Assembly (NCBI GenBank): GCA_010157825.1
Contig: VFSE01000216.1
Span: 124,001 to 188,000, forward strand
Source: Vickermania ingenoplastis
Lineage: Eukaryota; Euglenozoa; Kinetoplastea; Trypanosomatida; Trypanosomatidae
DNA length: 64,000 nucleotides
Direction of reading: 5' to 3'
Below are positions 51,744-62,293 of this stretch, one piece after another (position 1 is the first letter of the stretch; each line of letters opens with the position of its first letter). A program made the translations under genes and the position numbers. Under the pieces are notes generated by a model that was not told the DNA's origin, searched no databases, and worked only from the letters and a program-made list of their open reading frames with translations.

Positions 51744-54700
51744 ATGAGTCTTCTAGGACCGCTGCAGCCGGCGGTAGAGGCCCTCTTCGCCTCTCGCCAC
51801 GAGCGGATCGTCGCGGCGGAGGTGGTCAGCACACTCCGGCGGAGAAGCCGCAACACCCGCCAGCAGCAGCAGCAGAGCCACCGCCAACAACCACGCGGGT
51901 CCCCGGCGCTGGTGCTGTCGCAGCACGAGGCGCAAACGCCTCGGCGGGAGGAGCGAGTTCCCACCCTTCTGGTGCTCTGCACGCCTATGGAGACCACTGC
52001 CGCGGCTGCGGGCAACCACGCTCCAACCACCGTCAAGGGCGGCGCCGCCGCCGCCGCCGGCGGACTCTTTCCGAAATACACTACTGCTGCTGCTGCCGCC
52101 AGCGTGTTGTACACCTTAGATATCAAGAGCGATACGCAGGTCCAGCTGCGCCACTCCCTGCCTCTCTCCCGCCTCGTGGGGACCTCGGTGGAGAACACTA
52201 GCCTCGTCGATCTCACGTTTGACTTTGGAGGAAGCGGATCGATATCGGTGCAGTTTGAGTCTAACATTCAGCGGGAGATGATGGCGGCAGCAATCGACCG
52301 CCTGCGGGGCTCGCGGGCTGCGAGTGCAGGTGCCACGACGTCGGCGGCGGCGCTGCTCGAAGACGGGGCCGTCGCCGCTGGGGACGTGACGCGAAACGGC
52401 GGTAGCGCGCCGGAGCGGCGCCGCGGGGGCTTCAGTGCCGAGGAGGAGGAAAAGCTTCTTCAATACATTGGCGAGAGCGGGCTGGATGACACAGAGCACT
52501 TTCAGGAAGTTCTTTTGCATGGGCAGAAGTCGATGGAGCTGAAGCTCCTGCACACCCTCGTGGAGAACTCGTCCTTGTGGGCCACTGCAAAAGAGCAGGT
52601 TCACAGTTTGGTAAAGGATGTCGAGGCGGTGGAGCAGCGTATCGCGCTGCACTCCGCCAACCTCCTCGCCAAGCGCCTCACGATACAAAAAATTGAGCAC
52701 GACAACAACACCCTTCAGCGCAAGAAGCGGAACCTTGAGGAGCTGTTCGAGGCGGTGCAGCGGCTGAGAGACGTGCTGCAGTTGGATCCGCAGGCGGAGG
52801 GCTGCTTGGAGCGGCTGCGGAATACACCGGACGACGCCCTTCCTCGTTTTTTTGAGGATCAGGCCAACATCCGGGAGCTGTCGCTGGCCATGCGGCACAT
52901 GCACGAAGTCATCCAGAACATCAACCTCCAAAGGGACTTCCCTATTGCCGCGGTGAAGGAGCGCAAGGCATACTTTTTAGAGCAGCGCCGCATGATTGTG
53001 TTCCGCTCCAAGGCCTTCCTCTTCTCTCTGATACACCAGTACGAGAAGCGCTACCTTTCTGACAGCTCCCGCCGCAGCAAGCGCCGTGTCCTTGTCTGGC
53101 GTCACCACAGCGACCTCCACCGCATTCTTCTCGAGATGGGCGAGATCATGAAGGCCACGGGCCGGATCGACATGGAGGGCTTCACGAGCCTGCTGCGCTG
53201 CTATCGGGTGAGCATGCGGCGGGTTTATGCAGCAGAACTGAGCGCCTTTTTTCATCAGCTCCAGCAGCAAATGCGAATCTGCAAGAAGAAGCCGTTCCTC
53301 ATTGGCTCGCCCATGTCCCGTCGCCGTGCCGTTCAGTTCAGAGCGGAGACGCTGCAGTTCGGCGATGTGCTGCCGCCTCGCGGGCTGCTGCCGCTGCCGG
53401 GGTACGCAGAGCTCGTCCGGCAGGTCCCCCCAGCGGCAGCCCCATCCCGCACCCCCACCGACGCAGATGGCAATCCACCCACGCTGCCGCTTCCTGCAGC
53501 CGCCGCCGGTTCGGCAGCGCTCCTGGCTGCGGGTACCTCCGCAGGGGGGATTGCAAGTAGCGCCACGGCCCTCAAACGAGGCGCCGGAGGGCCGCACGGG
53601 AGTAGCGGCAGCCCTGCGGCCTCCGCCCCCCCTGTCGTACTCCCGGATGTGAAGGAACACGAGCGTCTCCTCGTTGAACTGCCGTGCACCCCGTCCTGCG
53701 CTGCCACCTCACCGCCATCGCTACACACGGCGCTGCTGCGTCTGTATCGTGACCCGGAGGTGTTCTCCGCCGCCAACCTTCGTATCGCGGCGGGGAATCA
53801 AAAGTTCCGCTTTGGCAAGCTTCTCTGCGGATCGTCGTCGTCGTCGTCCGCGGAGGATGGGGAGCTGCGGCCCGACTTGGCCTTGGCGATGGCGCTGCAG
53901 TGTACCATGGAGGCCCTTCTGATGGAGGAAACCGTGCTCTCTCAGTGCTTTGGTATCGAGGAGGGCACACACTACCGCGCGGCCGCCACGAGCTGGGGCG
54001 ACGCAGTGCCCCCGCCCACCAGCCCGCTGAGCCCAGCGGCTCTCATGACAGTCAGCAACAACAGTTTGCTGTCTATTATGGGACCCGAGGAGCTCAGGGC
54101 GTACCAAGCCCACCAGGCGCACCTGCTGCAGGAGTGCCTCATTGAGCTCTTTGGGGGGGACACCTCCGCCTTCTCCATCGTCGATCAAGTACAGAGTATT
54201 GGGGCTCGCATGCTGTGGGTGGGGGAGTCCCAACGGCGGCGGCGGTCGAGGAGGCCCTCCGGGGGCGGGTCCAAGCACCAGCTAAGCAAAGGGCGAAAGA
54301 GGCGGAGCAGCGTCTCCACCGGCCCGTCGGGTGGCGGCGGCGGTGCCGACGCTGAAGCCGGTCTGTGGAGCTCGAGCAGCGAGCGGGACGATGAGGAGAT
54401 GGAGGAGGACAAGAGGTTGCCAGGCGGGGGGCGGGTTCGCAGTGGAGAAGGGCTTGGCGGTCTAGAGGAAGAGGAGGAAATGACTATCACAACAACACCA
54501 CTATTCTTTCACACGCAGCGCATTCTGCGCCAAAACTTTCTATTCCTCTCCCTCTCCCGCCTGGCGACGTACGTGGTGCGGCGCTGCGATCTCACGTACG
54601 CGATCCCCATCCTGTGCATGCTGCAGCGGTACATGACACCAGGCCAAGGAGCGACGGCGGGGGCTGCTGGCTCGGCTCCCGGGACGATGGCCCAGCAAGG

Positions 54701-55958
54701 CAAAGGGGAAGAGGCCGCCGCCTCGCCTGGGACTTCTTCTCCCGATAGTCTCGTCGGTGACCCTGCCGCCCCGCGACCGCCTCCACCCACCGTAAACAGC
54801 ACCTTCTGCATGGTACTTCTGCGCGAGGTGGAGACGATCATGGCCGGGGCGATGCTGCGCCATCTGGAGGAACAGGTCAACTCTATCCGCAAGGGCAAGA
54901 AGGCCTACTGCATTCACCCCACGGCACTCTTCTGCGGCTTCACGAACCTTCCTCTCTACGTCTTCCGGATGGAGGCGCTTCTCAACGCCCTCAGCGCGGA
55001 TGTCTGCGACAGCGCGCCGTACAAGTCCATTCTGACCACCGTGGTGGGACACCTCTTCGCCGCGTTGGATGAACTGACGGGGGTCGTGAACAATGGAGGA
55101 AATTTGCTCCTGTACGCACCAGCGCAGCTCCAAAGCAGCAGCCCTGTGAGCTCTACCGCCCCTGCATCATGCAACAACATCCAGCGCCGAGAAGGATCGT
55201 CTACCACCAGCGCGTCGCAGGGGAAGAGGCGCAGCACGAGGAAGCCGAAGCCGCTGCATGCCTCCTCCTCCTCCCGCCCTTCACGACGCCGTGAGGCCTC
55301 ACGGATGGATGGCGAGGGCACGAGAATTCTTCAACTCAAGGGCCGCGACGCCCTGCGCCAGAAGATCAACTTTGCACTGGATGGTCATCTGCGACTGGAG
55401 AGCCTCAAGTCGCGCTACATCCAGCAGTACCGCCACCACGTTTTCTTCTGCACCTTCTTCCAGACCCTGTCCCCACTCAGCCACGCCGCCGCCGCACTGC
55501 GGAGCTTCTTCGACATCTCCACCGAGCGGCGGTACCAGTACGAGTCCCTCTATCTTCAACAGGTGCTCCTCGCCGAGGACTTCCCTACCTTTGCCAGCTT
55601 CACCTCTACCGCGGAGGAGCTGCTGCAGGTGTACAGCCCGGAGGAGCTGCGCCACCACCGCGCGCTCTCTGTTGAGGTGGTCCAGTCAACGGTGAACGCC
55701 ATGGCAAAGGAAATCCCGAATGGAATTCGTGCCAGCTCGGAGCGAATGAAGCAACATTTATTAGGGGATGTCGGCTCCTCCGCGGACACCCTCGACTTCC
55801 ATCGAACGCTGCTGCAGCGCACCTGGCAGCACTTCTGCCGCCTCCTGGAGAAGAAGATGGACTTTATGGAGAACTTGCTCGCGTGGCCCGTCTACGCTTC
55901 CGTTCCCTCCATGCAATCGATTCGAGAAAGAGCCCTCCGAGATATGCAGGACGTCTAA
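51744..55958 (+). CDS. Sec3-like exocyst subunit (probable)
   Basis: A 1404-residue protein. Residues about 110-195 form a compact region (LYTLDIKSDTQVQLRHSLPL, then VDLTFDFGGSGSISVQF). It resembles the PIP2/Rho-binding PH-like domain at the N terminus of Sec3. A coiled coil follows (about 250-350) with VEQRIALHSANLLAKRLTIQ and KKRNLEELFEAVQRLRDVLQ, matching the pattern of the Sec3/EXOC1 core. After that comes a long helical body interrupted by Ser/Ala/Gly-rich inserts (about 555-640, 830-910, 965-1015 and 1125-1185). Sec3 tethers secretory vesicles at the plasma membrane, which in trypanosomatids is the flagellar pocket. Assignment rests on order and coiled-coil pattern, not on a strict motif; another large tethering protein remains possible. 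Confidence 0.62.
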   Translation: MSLLGPLQPAVEALFASRHERIVAAEVVSTLRRRSRNTRQQQQQSHRQQPRGSPALVLSQHEAQTPRREERVPTLLVLCTPMETTAAAAGNHAPTTVKGGAAAAAGGLFPKYTTAAAAASVLYTLDIKSDTQVQLRHSLPLSRLVGTSVENTSLVDLTFDFGGSGSISVQFESNIQREMMAAAIDRLRGSRAASAGATTSAAALLEDGAVAAGDVTRNGGSAPERRRGGFSAEEEEKLLQYIGESGLDDTEHFQEVLLHGQKSMELKLLHTLVENSSLWATAKEQVHSLVKDVEAVEQRIALHSANLLAKRLTIQKIEHDNNTLQRKKRNLEELFEAVQRLRDVLQLDPQAEGCLERLRNTPDDALPRFFEDQANIRELSLAMRHMHEVIQNINLQRDFPIAAVKERKAYFLEQRRMIVFRSKAFLFSLIHQYEKRYLSDSSRRSKRRVLVWRHHSDLHRILLEMGEIMKATGRIDMEGFTSLLRCYRVSMRRVYAAELSAFFHQLQQQMRICKKKPFLIGSPMSRRRAVQFRAETLQFGDVLPPRGLLPLPGYAELVRQVPPAAAPSRTPTDADGNPPTLPLPAAAAGSAALLAAGTSAGGIASSATALKRGAGGPHGSSGSPAASAPPVVLPDVKEHERLLVELPCTPSCAATSPPSLHTALLRLYRDPEVFSAANLRIAAGNQKFRFGKLLCGSSSSSSAEDGELRPDLALAMALQCTMEALLMEETVLSQCFGIEEGTHYRAAATSWGDAVPPPTSPLSPAALMTVSNNSLLSIMGPEELRAYQAHQAHLLQECLIELFGGDTSAFSIVDQVQSIGARMLWVGESQRRRRSRRPSGGGSKHQLSKGRKRRSSVSTGPSGGGGGADAEAGLWSSSSERDDEEMEEDKRLPGGGRVRSGEGLGGLEEEEEMTITTTPLFFHTQRILRQNFLFLSLSRLATYVVRRCDLTYAIPILCMLQRYMTPGQGATAGAAGSAPGTMAQQGKGEEAAASPGTSSPDSLVGDPAAPRPPPPTVNSTFCMVLLREVETIMAGAMLRHLEEQVNSIRKGKKAYCIHPTALFCGFTNLPLYVFRMEALLNALSADVCDSAPYKSILTTVVGHLFAALDELTGVVNNGGNLLLYAPAQLQSSSPVSSTAPASCNNIQRREGSSTTSASQGKRRSTRKPKPLHASSSSRPSRRREASRMDGEGTRILQLKGRDALRQKINFALDGHLRLESLKSRYIQQYRHHVFFCTFFQTLSPLSHAAAALRSFFDISTERRYQYESLYLQQVLLAEDFPTFASFTSTAEELLQVYSPEELRHHRALSVEVVQSTVNAMAKEIPNGIRASSERMKQHLLGDVGSSADTLDFHRTLLQRTWQHFCRLLEKKMDFMENLLAWPVYASVPSMQSIRERALRDMQDV

Positions 55959-56074
55959 AAAGGGTACGAGACGTAAAAGCCCTTCTGTTCCTCTTCTTCT
56001 TTTTTTTATAGAAAGGGAAGTCCTGAACCTCCGATCCCCATGCAAACACAAGAAGAGTAGGCAGAGGTACCGCT

Positions 56075-56103
56075 AGAGCTCCCACTAGAGGTAGTGGAGC
56101 TCT
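56075..56103. repeat. Hairpin with one bulged C
   Basis: The segment agagctcccact (56075-56086) pairs with agtggagctct (56093-56103), apart from one extra C. Loop of six bases. It lies about 115 bases after the stop of the Sec3-like gene, so it may be a folded 3' UTR element. Confidence 0.6.
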
Positions 56104-56566
56104 CATACTCGTACGGGCAGTGACACCGGACATATTACACACACACACCTGACATTTCTCAACTGTTGTTGTTTGAAGGCCGCCCATCCCCATCATCAGG
56201 GTCAACCACACACACACACACACGCGGAGGAAAACTTTTTTAAACGTTTTCCTCTCGTAGCAGCATTACATCAACTTACTTTGCTGCTTCACACACATTA
56301 CGTCGTGATTTGTTTTTTTCTCATTTCGTGTTGTTCTCGCATTTCTTTTCCCTCTGCTAACTCCTCCTCTTCTTACAGTATCAAAGACGTGGCACATCCC
56401 GTGTACCGTCTGTTCCTTTTATTATTTTGTATTCATATTTTACTTTTTTATCTTTTCCTTTTCTGTTCCCAAGTGTTTTTCGCACCATATCCTGTGAATT
56501 TTTCAGTTTCTAGCTCTCACTTCACGCGTTTGTACGTTAACGCGGTAGAAATTGGCGTTATCTCCC

Positions 56567-56629
56567 CTCCAGTAGCGTTCGCTCTTCTCTTTTTCTTTTT
56601 CCTTTTCTTGTGCCATTTTTTCTCTCCAG
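56567..56629 (+). promoter_or_regulatory. Probable spliced-leader acceptor for IFT121
   Basis: An almost uninterrupted C/T tract of about 55 bases ends in CTCTCCAG, with AG at 56628-56629. This is the first AG after the tract, 69 bases before the ATG at 56698. Confidence 0.65.
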
Positions 56630-56697
56630 CCGGACAGAGACGGAGACAGGGGAACTGGACGCTCCGACGATAGACTTCATTTTGCGGCGTCAGCACC

Positions 56698-59600
56698 ATG
56701 TTCGTGTACCTCAGCAAGCGCATCGCCATCCCGAACGAGACGACCATCACCTCGATCGGGTGGCACGAGGGGGAGGGATGGCTGGCCTGCGGGTGCGCGG
56801 GGGGCCTGCTGAAGGTTCTCAAGGTGGACGGGGGCGCCCAGGGGCAGAAGTCTGGCGGCCTCTCCATCAACCAAACCCTGGAGCGTCATGATGCCACTGT
56901 GAATCTTGTCGCTTGGAACGAGCAGTGCCGCCGTCTGACCAGCAGCGATGTGAAGGGCCAAATAGTCGTGTGGACGCTGCACAAGGGGCTATGGTTCGAG
57001 GGGATGGTGAACAATCGCAACAAGAGCCACGTGGTGGACCTCGCGTGGAGCGTGGGGGGGAAGAAAATCTGTATCACGTACGCCGACGGCGTCGTCACCG
57101 TGGGCGGGGTGGACGGGAACCGCCTGTGGAGCAAGGCGCTGGACTTGGAGCTGGAGCGGTGCTGCTGGAGCGCGGACGACCAGTACGTGCTGTTCGGTAC
57201 CAAGGACGGACGTGTGCTGGTCCACGACGCCGCGGAGGGCCACCCCCTGTCGCGGATCACGATACAGTGCCTGGATGAGGAGGACAACAACACGATCAAC
57301 CGCGTGTCTTCGCCGTCGAAGAAGGCGCCGGGAGGTGGGGAGGAGGGCGTGCCCACCGCGTCTGCGATCCCGAACCACCGTATTATTGGGCTGCAGTGGT
57401 GCCCGACGTGGGTGGACCGGCCGGAGCCTCTGCCGATGCTAACGATCTGCTACGACAACGGGAAGGTGCAGCTGATGCGCAGTATCAGTGATGAGCGCCC
57501 GGTGATCTTCGATGCCGGGCTGCCGGCGCAGCACATCGCGTGGAACCCGCAGGGCAACTGCCTGGCGATCGCCGGGGTTGTGGCTGGGAGCACCCCCGAG
57601 TCGTCGACGGTGGCGGTGAACTTCTTCAACCAGGAGGGGGCGCTGCAGCGGACGCTGCGGGTTTCTGGGAAGCACACGGGGGGCCTGAGCTGGGAGGGGG
57701 ACGGGCTGCGCATTGCACTGGCTGTGGACTACTCGGTGTACTTCGCCAACATCCGCCCGGAGTACAAGTACGGGTACGTCAGCGGGAGCGCGATCTACAG
57801 CTTCAACCGGCCGGACAAGGTGGAGGACAGCGTGTGCTTCTGGAACACGAAGACGAACGACCGCAAGATCCGGCACGTGCGCAACCTGCGGCACCTGAGC
57901 GCAGCGCACGACGCTTGCCTTTTGGTGAGCCAGCCGGACGACACGTCAATGAGCATGGTGCAGCTGCTGAACCCGATCGGGTGCCCGATCAGCACGCGCT
58001 TCGTGGGGCTGGACCCGGTGGTGTGCGAGATGAACAGCTCCCACCTTGTCGTGTGCGGGGAGGAGAACGTGTACCTGTGGGAGCTCCGTGATCCGTCCGT
58101 GAAGGTGGATGCGGTGGACCCGATTTCGATGCAGGTGAGCCGGGGCGCGGTGAAGGAGCGGATCTTCCACATCGACGACATCATCCGGCCGAACACGCCG
58201 AGCGACATGTCGATCAAGTCGGCCATTACGAACGACGTCATCTGCACCGCCACGATGAGCGCCGAGCACATGGTGATCGGCCGCGAGTCGGGGCTACTGC
58301 TACCAGCTGCACCCGCTGCAGCTGCTGGGCAAGGTGCTGCTGCCGGCGGGCGCAGAGCGTGCACTTCAACTGCAACTCGACCACCCTTGGTGTGGTGGAC
58401 GCCGCCGGAATTTTGCGCCTGTTCGCGATCGAGCGGGACACGTGGTCGCTGGTCCCCCGCAAGGCGCTGCCGATCCAGGGCTTCGAGCGCAAGGACGTGT
58501 GGTGCGTGAAGTGGGCGGAGGACAACCCGAAGATGCTGGCCTTCATCGAGAAGTCGCGCCTGTCGATCGCGAATGGGCTGATGTGCGAGGACCCCGTGCA
58601 CACGACGTCGAACCTGTGCCAGTTCAAGGCGCTCAAGGTGAAGGGGATCCAGTTCGACGAGCTGCTGTTCGAGCCGGAGAAGCCGCGGAAGGAGTGCATG
58701 TCGGAGTTCGAGACGGCGCGCCTGCGGGGGATCCGCGAGAAGCTTGCGGTGGGGCAGCTGAAGGAGGCGTTCGACGACGTCGAGCATGACCCGCACCCGA
58801 AGCTGTGGAGCCTGCTGGCGGAGGACAGCCTGGGCCGGCTGGACTTCCCGCACGCGGAGATGGCGATCATCGCCGCGAAGGACTACCCCGCGCTGCAGTT
58901 TGTGAAGCGCGTGAAGGCGCTGGATGACCCGCGGAAGCGGCTTGCGGAGATCGAGTCCTTCCACCGGCACTTTGAGGAGTCGGAGAAGATCTTCAAGTCG
59001 CTGGACCGCAAGGACCTGGCGCTGGAGATGCGGGAGCGGCTGGGGGACTGGTTCGGCGTGGTGCGGCTGGTGCAGGAGGGCGGCGGCGACGAGAGCAAGA
59101 TGGTGGCGTCGTGGGAAAACATCGGCGACAACTACGCGGAGGGCAACAAGTGGAACAAGGCGGCGCAGTACTACGCCCAGTGCCGGAACTTCCGGAAGCT
59201 GGCGAACGCGTACTACGTATTGGAGAACTACGAGATGCTGGTGCAGGTGATCAAGATGGTGGAGCATGACCGCGAGCTGCTGATCGACGTGGGGAACATG
59301 CTGCTGACGGTTGGGCTGGCGGAAGAGGCGGCGCAGGCGTTCCTGGCTGCCGGGGAGCCGCGGATGGCGGTAGACGGGTGCGTGGGCGTGAACCTGTGGG
59401 AGACGGCCATCTCGCTGGCGGAGGAGCACCACCTGGAGGATGTGCAGCAGCTGCTGCATAAGTACGCCAAGTACCTGATCCGGAAGGACAAGCTGCCGGA
59501 GGCGATCGAGCTGTACCGGAAGGCTGGAGAGCACGACGAGGCGGCGAAGCTGCTGTCGCAGCTGGGCGCGCGCTGCGGCGACGGACCCGCTGCGTGCGAA

Positions 59601-60590
59601 GAAGTTCTACGTGCTGTCTGCGCTGGAGGTGGAGAAGTACCGGCACCGGAAGCTGGCTCTGAGCAAGGAGGAACGCAGGTGGTGGAGGCGTTGCTCCACG
59701 CGGACTACAAGGCGACGGCGCCGGACCGCCTGCTGGACACGGCGTGGCGCGGGGCCGAGGCGTACCACTACTTCCTCATGTGCCAGCGGCATATCCTGCA
59801 GAAGAACCTGGATGCGGCGACGGTAGTGGCGGTGCGCCTGATGGAGTACGACGACGTGATCGCGCCGGTGGACACGTACTGCCTGATTGCCTTGACGGCG
59901 TACCTTGCGGGGAACTTCAGCCTGTGCAGCAAGGCCTTCACGCGGCTGGAGGCGGCGGAGCGGATGGACGAGAACGGGGGTGCGGGCGGTGGCCAGCTGG
60001 AGCTGATGGACTTCACGATGGACCTGGACGTTACGTCGAAGACGATGGCCAGCGGGGGTGGCGGCGGGCTGGGGGGCTCTCTGATGATGTCCGGCGGCGG
60101 GGCGAGCATGCTGACGTCGCTGGCTGTCGGGGGCGCCGGCGCCGGTGGGTTCAGCGGTGGTGGGGCGTCGATGCTGTCGGGGATGACGCTTCAGCTGACG
60201 AACCCGGCCAAGGGCGCTGCTGCTGCGGCGTCCAACGCGGCGGCGCTGACGTACCCTACGGTAGCCATCAACGACTACCCCACGCGCTTCGCGGACCTCG
60301 CGGTGAAGCTCTTCACGACGCACACGCCGCTGGACCACACCGTAGACTCCGTGCCGTGCGGCAACTGCAACGCGTACAACAAGGAGTGGGCGCCGTCGTG
60401 CATCAAGTGCGGGGAGAAGTTTGGGACCTGCCTGGTCACCGGGCGGTGCATTCCGCACATCGCTGACTCGTGGGAGTGCGCCGTCTGCCGCCACCGCGCC
60501 CTCGAGCTGGAGATCGAGAAGTTTGCCAACTGCCCGCTGTGCCACACACCCATCAAGCAGCGACTCCGCCGGGCGATGATGGCCTACTAA
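56698..60590 (+). CDS. IFT121: IFT121 / WDR35, intraflagellar transport A subunit (frame interrupted)
   Basis: The N terminus (MFVYLSKRIAIPNETTITSI, then WLACGCAGGLLKVLKVDGG and NNRNKSHVVDLAWS) is that of WDR35/IFT121, a retrograde IFT-A subunit. A WD40 region (about 1-600) is followed by helical TPR-like repeats. A Gly/Ala-rich insert precedes a C-terminal zinc region (CGNCNAYNKEWAPSCIKCGE, then CAVCRH and CPLCHTP). The frame changes four times in this sequence: an extra G in the run at 58290-58293, about two bases missing near 58351, about two bases missing in a GC run near 59570, and one base missing near 59670. Conserved protein continues on both sides of each. IFT121 is normally single-copy and needed for flagella, so assembly error is likelier than decay; a pseudogene cannot be excluded. 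Confidence 0.9.
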
Positions 60591-60761
60591 GCTAACAACG
60601 CAGTAGAAGAAGGAAAACCAAAAGAAGAACATTAAGAACATGCAGAGAGAACGAATCGTCCATCAAGACAAAGAACGAGCGAAAAGGAGGCCCGGTATGG
60701 TTGAAGTTTCCCCGTGTCTTTCGAGGGGAGAGAGATGGAGAAAGAGAAAACCGAGGACGAG

Positions 60762-60798
<37 letters not shown>

Positions 60799-62293
60799 GT
60801 CCGCAGAGCTCTGCAAGCGGGGAGATGGGGGGCGCTATCTCTACGCCTAGCTGGATGTCATACATCCCATATGAAATGGCGGGTGATGGCAAAAGGATTG
60901 GATCTTTCTTTATATTTATTATTATTTAAATGTTTTTATTCTTCAGTTTTGTCTCTCTCCCGCGTGCTTCCCTGACGGCGACGCCGATACATCTATGGTT
61001 GTCCAGTTCAGGAACGAGATGAGCTCCCACCCATGTGGAAGTAGTGGACGGTGCGTGGCGCGATCACGAACAACGCAACATAATTCGTCAACAGAAACTT
61101 CATATTCAAAAATAATTGAAAAACAGCAACAACAAACAAACCAAACAAACAAACAGCAGCCTAACCGACGAGCACCCTACCCTGTAGCCGACACACACAT
61201 TTACCCGCACACAACACTTGAGTTAAACAAAAAATAAATATTTTTTTTTTCTTCGTTCTTCTTCATTTGCCGCATCTTCTCGCTCCCTCTCTGTGCGCAT
61301 GTGATGCATGTTCGTGTGTGCGGTGCAAGAAAAAAATAAACAAAATGAGTTTATGAGGGATGATCGGCTAATAGGTTGCACGGCCAAGGGAGCCATGAAG
61401 CTAATAGCTAATAGAGCGAGGCGCTCAAAGGCGCAGAGAAGCGAAGAGCGAAAAAAGGAAAAGGAAAGAAAGCTCTCATCCTACGAACTCGACGACGCTG
61501 GGTCAAGTCGCGAGTCTCTTGGCAAACATATCTCTTTTGCGGTTGGCGGCAGTTGCCTGGGACTGCCCCATCGCCTACGGCAGAAGCCCTATCGCATCGG
61601 GAAGTGAGCACGACGTCCTCGCTAGCGGAAACGGCGCCTGGGAGTGGAGTGCCAGCGAGCCACATCCATATCAAGGAACTGTAAAGCGGTATAGCCGAAT
61701 GTCCAATCAGCAAGTTCTCACAACACTGTCCCTATATATATATGAGAGAGCTGCGATCCAGCCAAACCTGTCCTGTTAGGGGCCGTGCCCTCCCCCTTCC
61801 CCTGCCTCTGTGTGGGATTCGCTTGTTATACCCTTGAGATCTCAAGGGTTGCGCATCTTAGTATCGAACTCTTTGCCGTCTCTTCAAAGTCCTTGTCCTA
61901 TTGATTCCATGTTCTTCTTCTTCTTCTGATTTTTTATTTCGAAAAAAAGAAAGAACGAAAGTAAAAATCATTAACATTAACGTAAAAAGAAGAGAAAAAT
62001 AGAAAAAAAAAGCCAAAAGGAACGACCCCCCCCCCCTCCCTCCAACAAGATAGCACCAAACAAGCAAAAATCACCACGGGGAGTGCAGAAGGCAACCGCC
62101 AGCAACCGCCCCTCCTTCCCTCCCTCCGTTCGCGTCGCGTCTCCTTCTCGCCGATAATAAGCACGCTTAGAGACTCTCGCTCTCACGCGCGCGCGCCGTC
62201 CTTTTTCTTTTCTTTTTTTCTTTTCGCTTTTGCTTTTGCTGTTGTTCCATCTTCTTGCGTGCTTCTACTTCCACAAAAAAAGCAACGACGAAC
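60591..62293. other. Long intergenic region
   Basis: (TA)n at about 60764-60796, CAA runs at about 61123-61160, and a perfect 20-bp palindrome at 61830-61849. A C/T tract at about 62200-62250, followed by AG only further on, probably serves the next gene. No coding frame could be supported. Confidence 0.65.
61830..61849. repeat. Perfect 20-bp palindrome
   Basis: acccttgagatctcaagggt reads the same on both strands with no loop. It lies in the spacer between IFT121 and the TPMT-like gene. As RNA it could pair only with a second molecule or with a small loop opened. Confidence 0.75.

Larger units (their letters stand above)
55959..56697. other. Intergenic region
   Basis: Contains a near-perfect hairpin at 56075-56103, (AC)n at about 56204-56223 and a long pyrimidine-rich stretch running up to the acceptor of the next gene. 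No gene seen. Confidence 0.7.

Noticed and set aside
57795-59534. A 579-codon frame antisense to IFT121
   Set aside because: The sense strand encodes clear IFT121 protein; the antisense product is Leu/Arg/His-rich shadow text.
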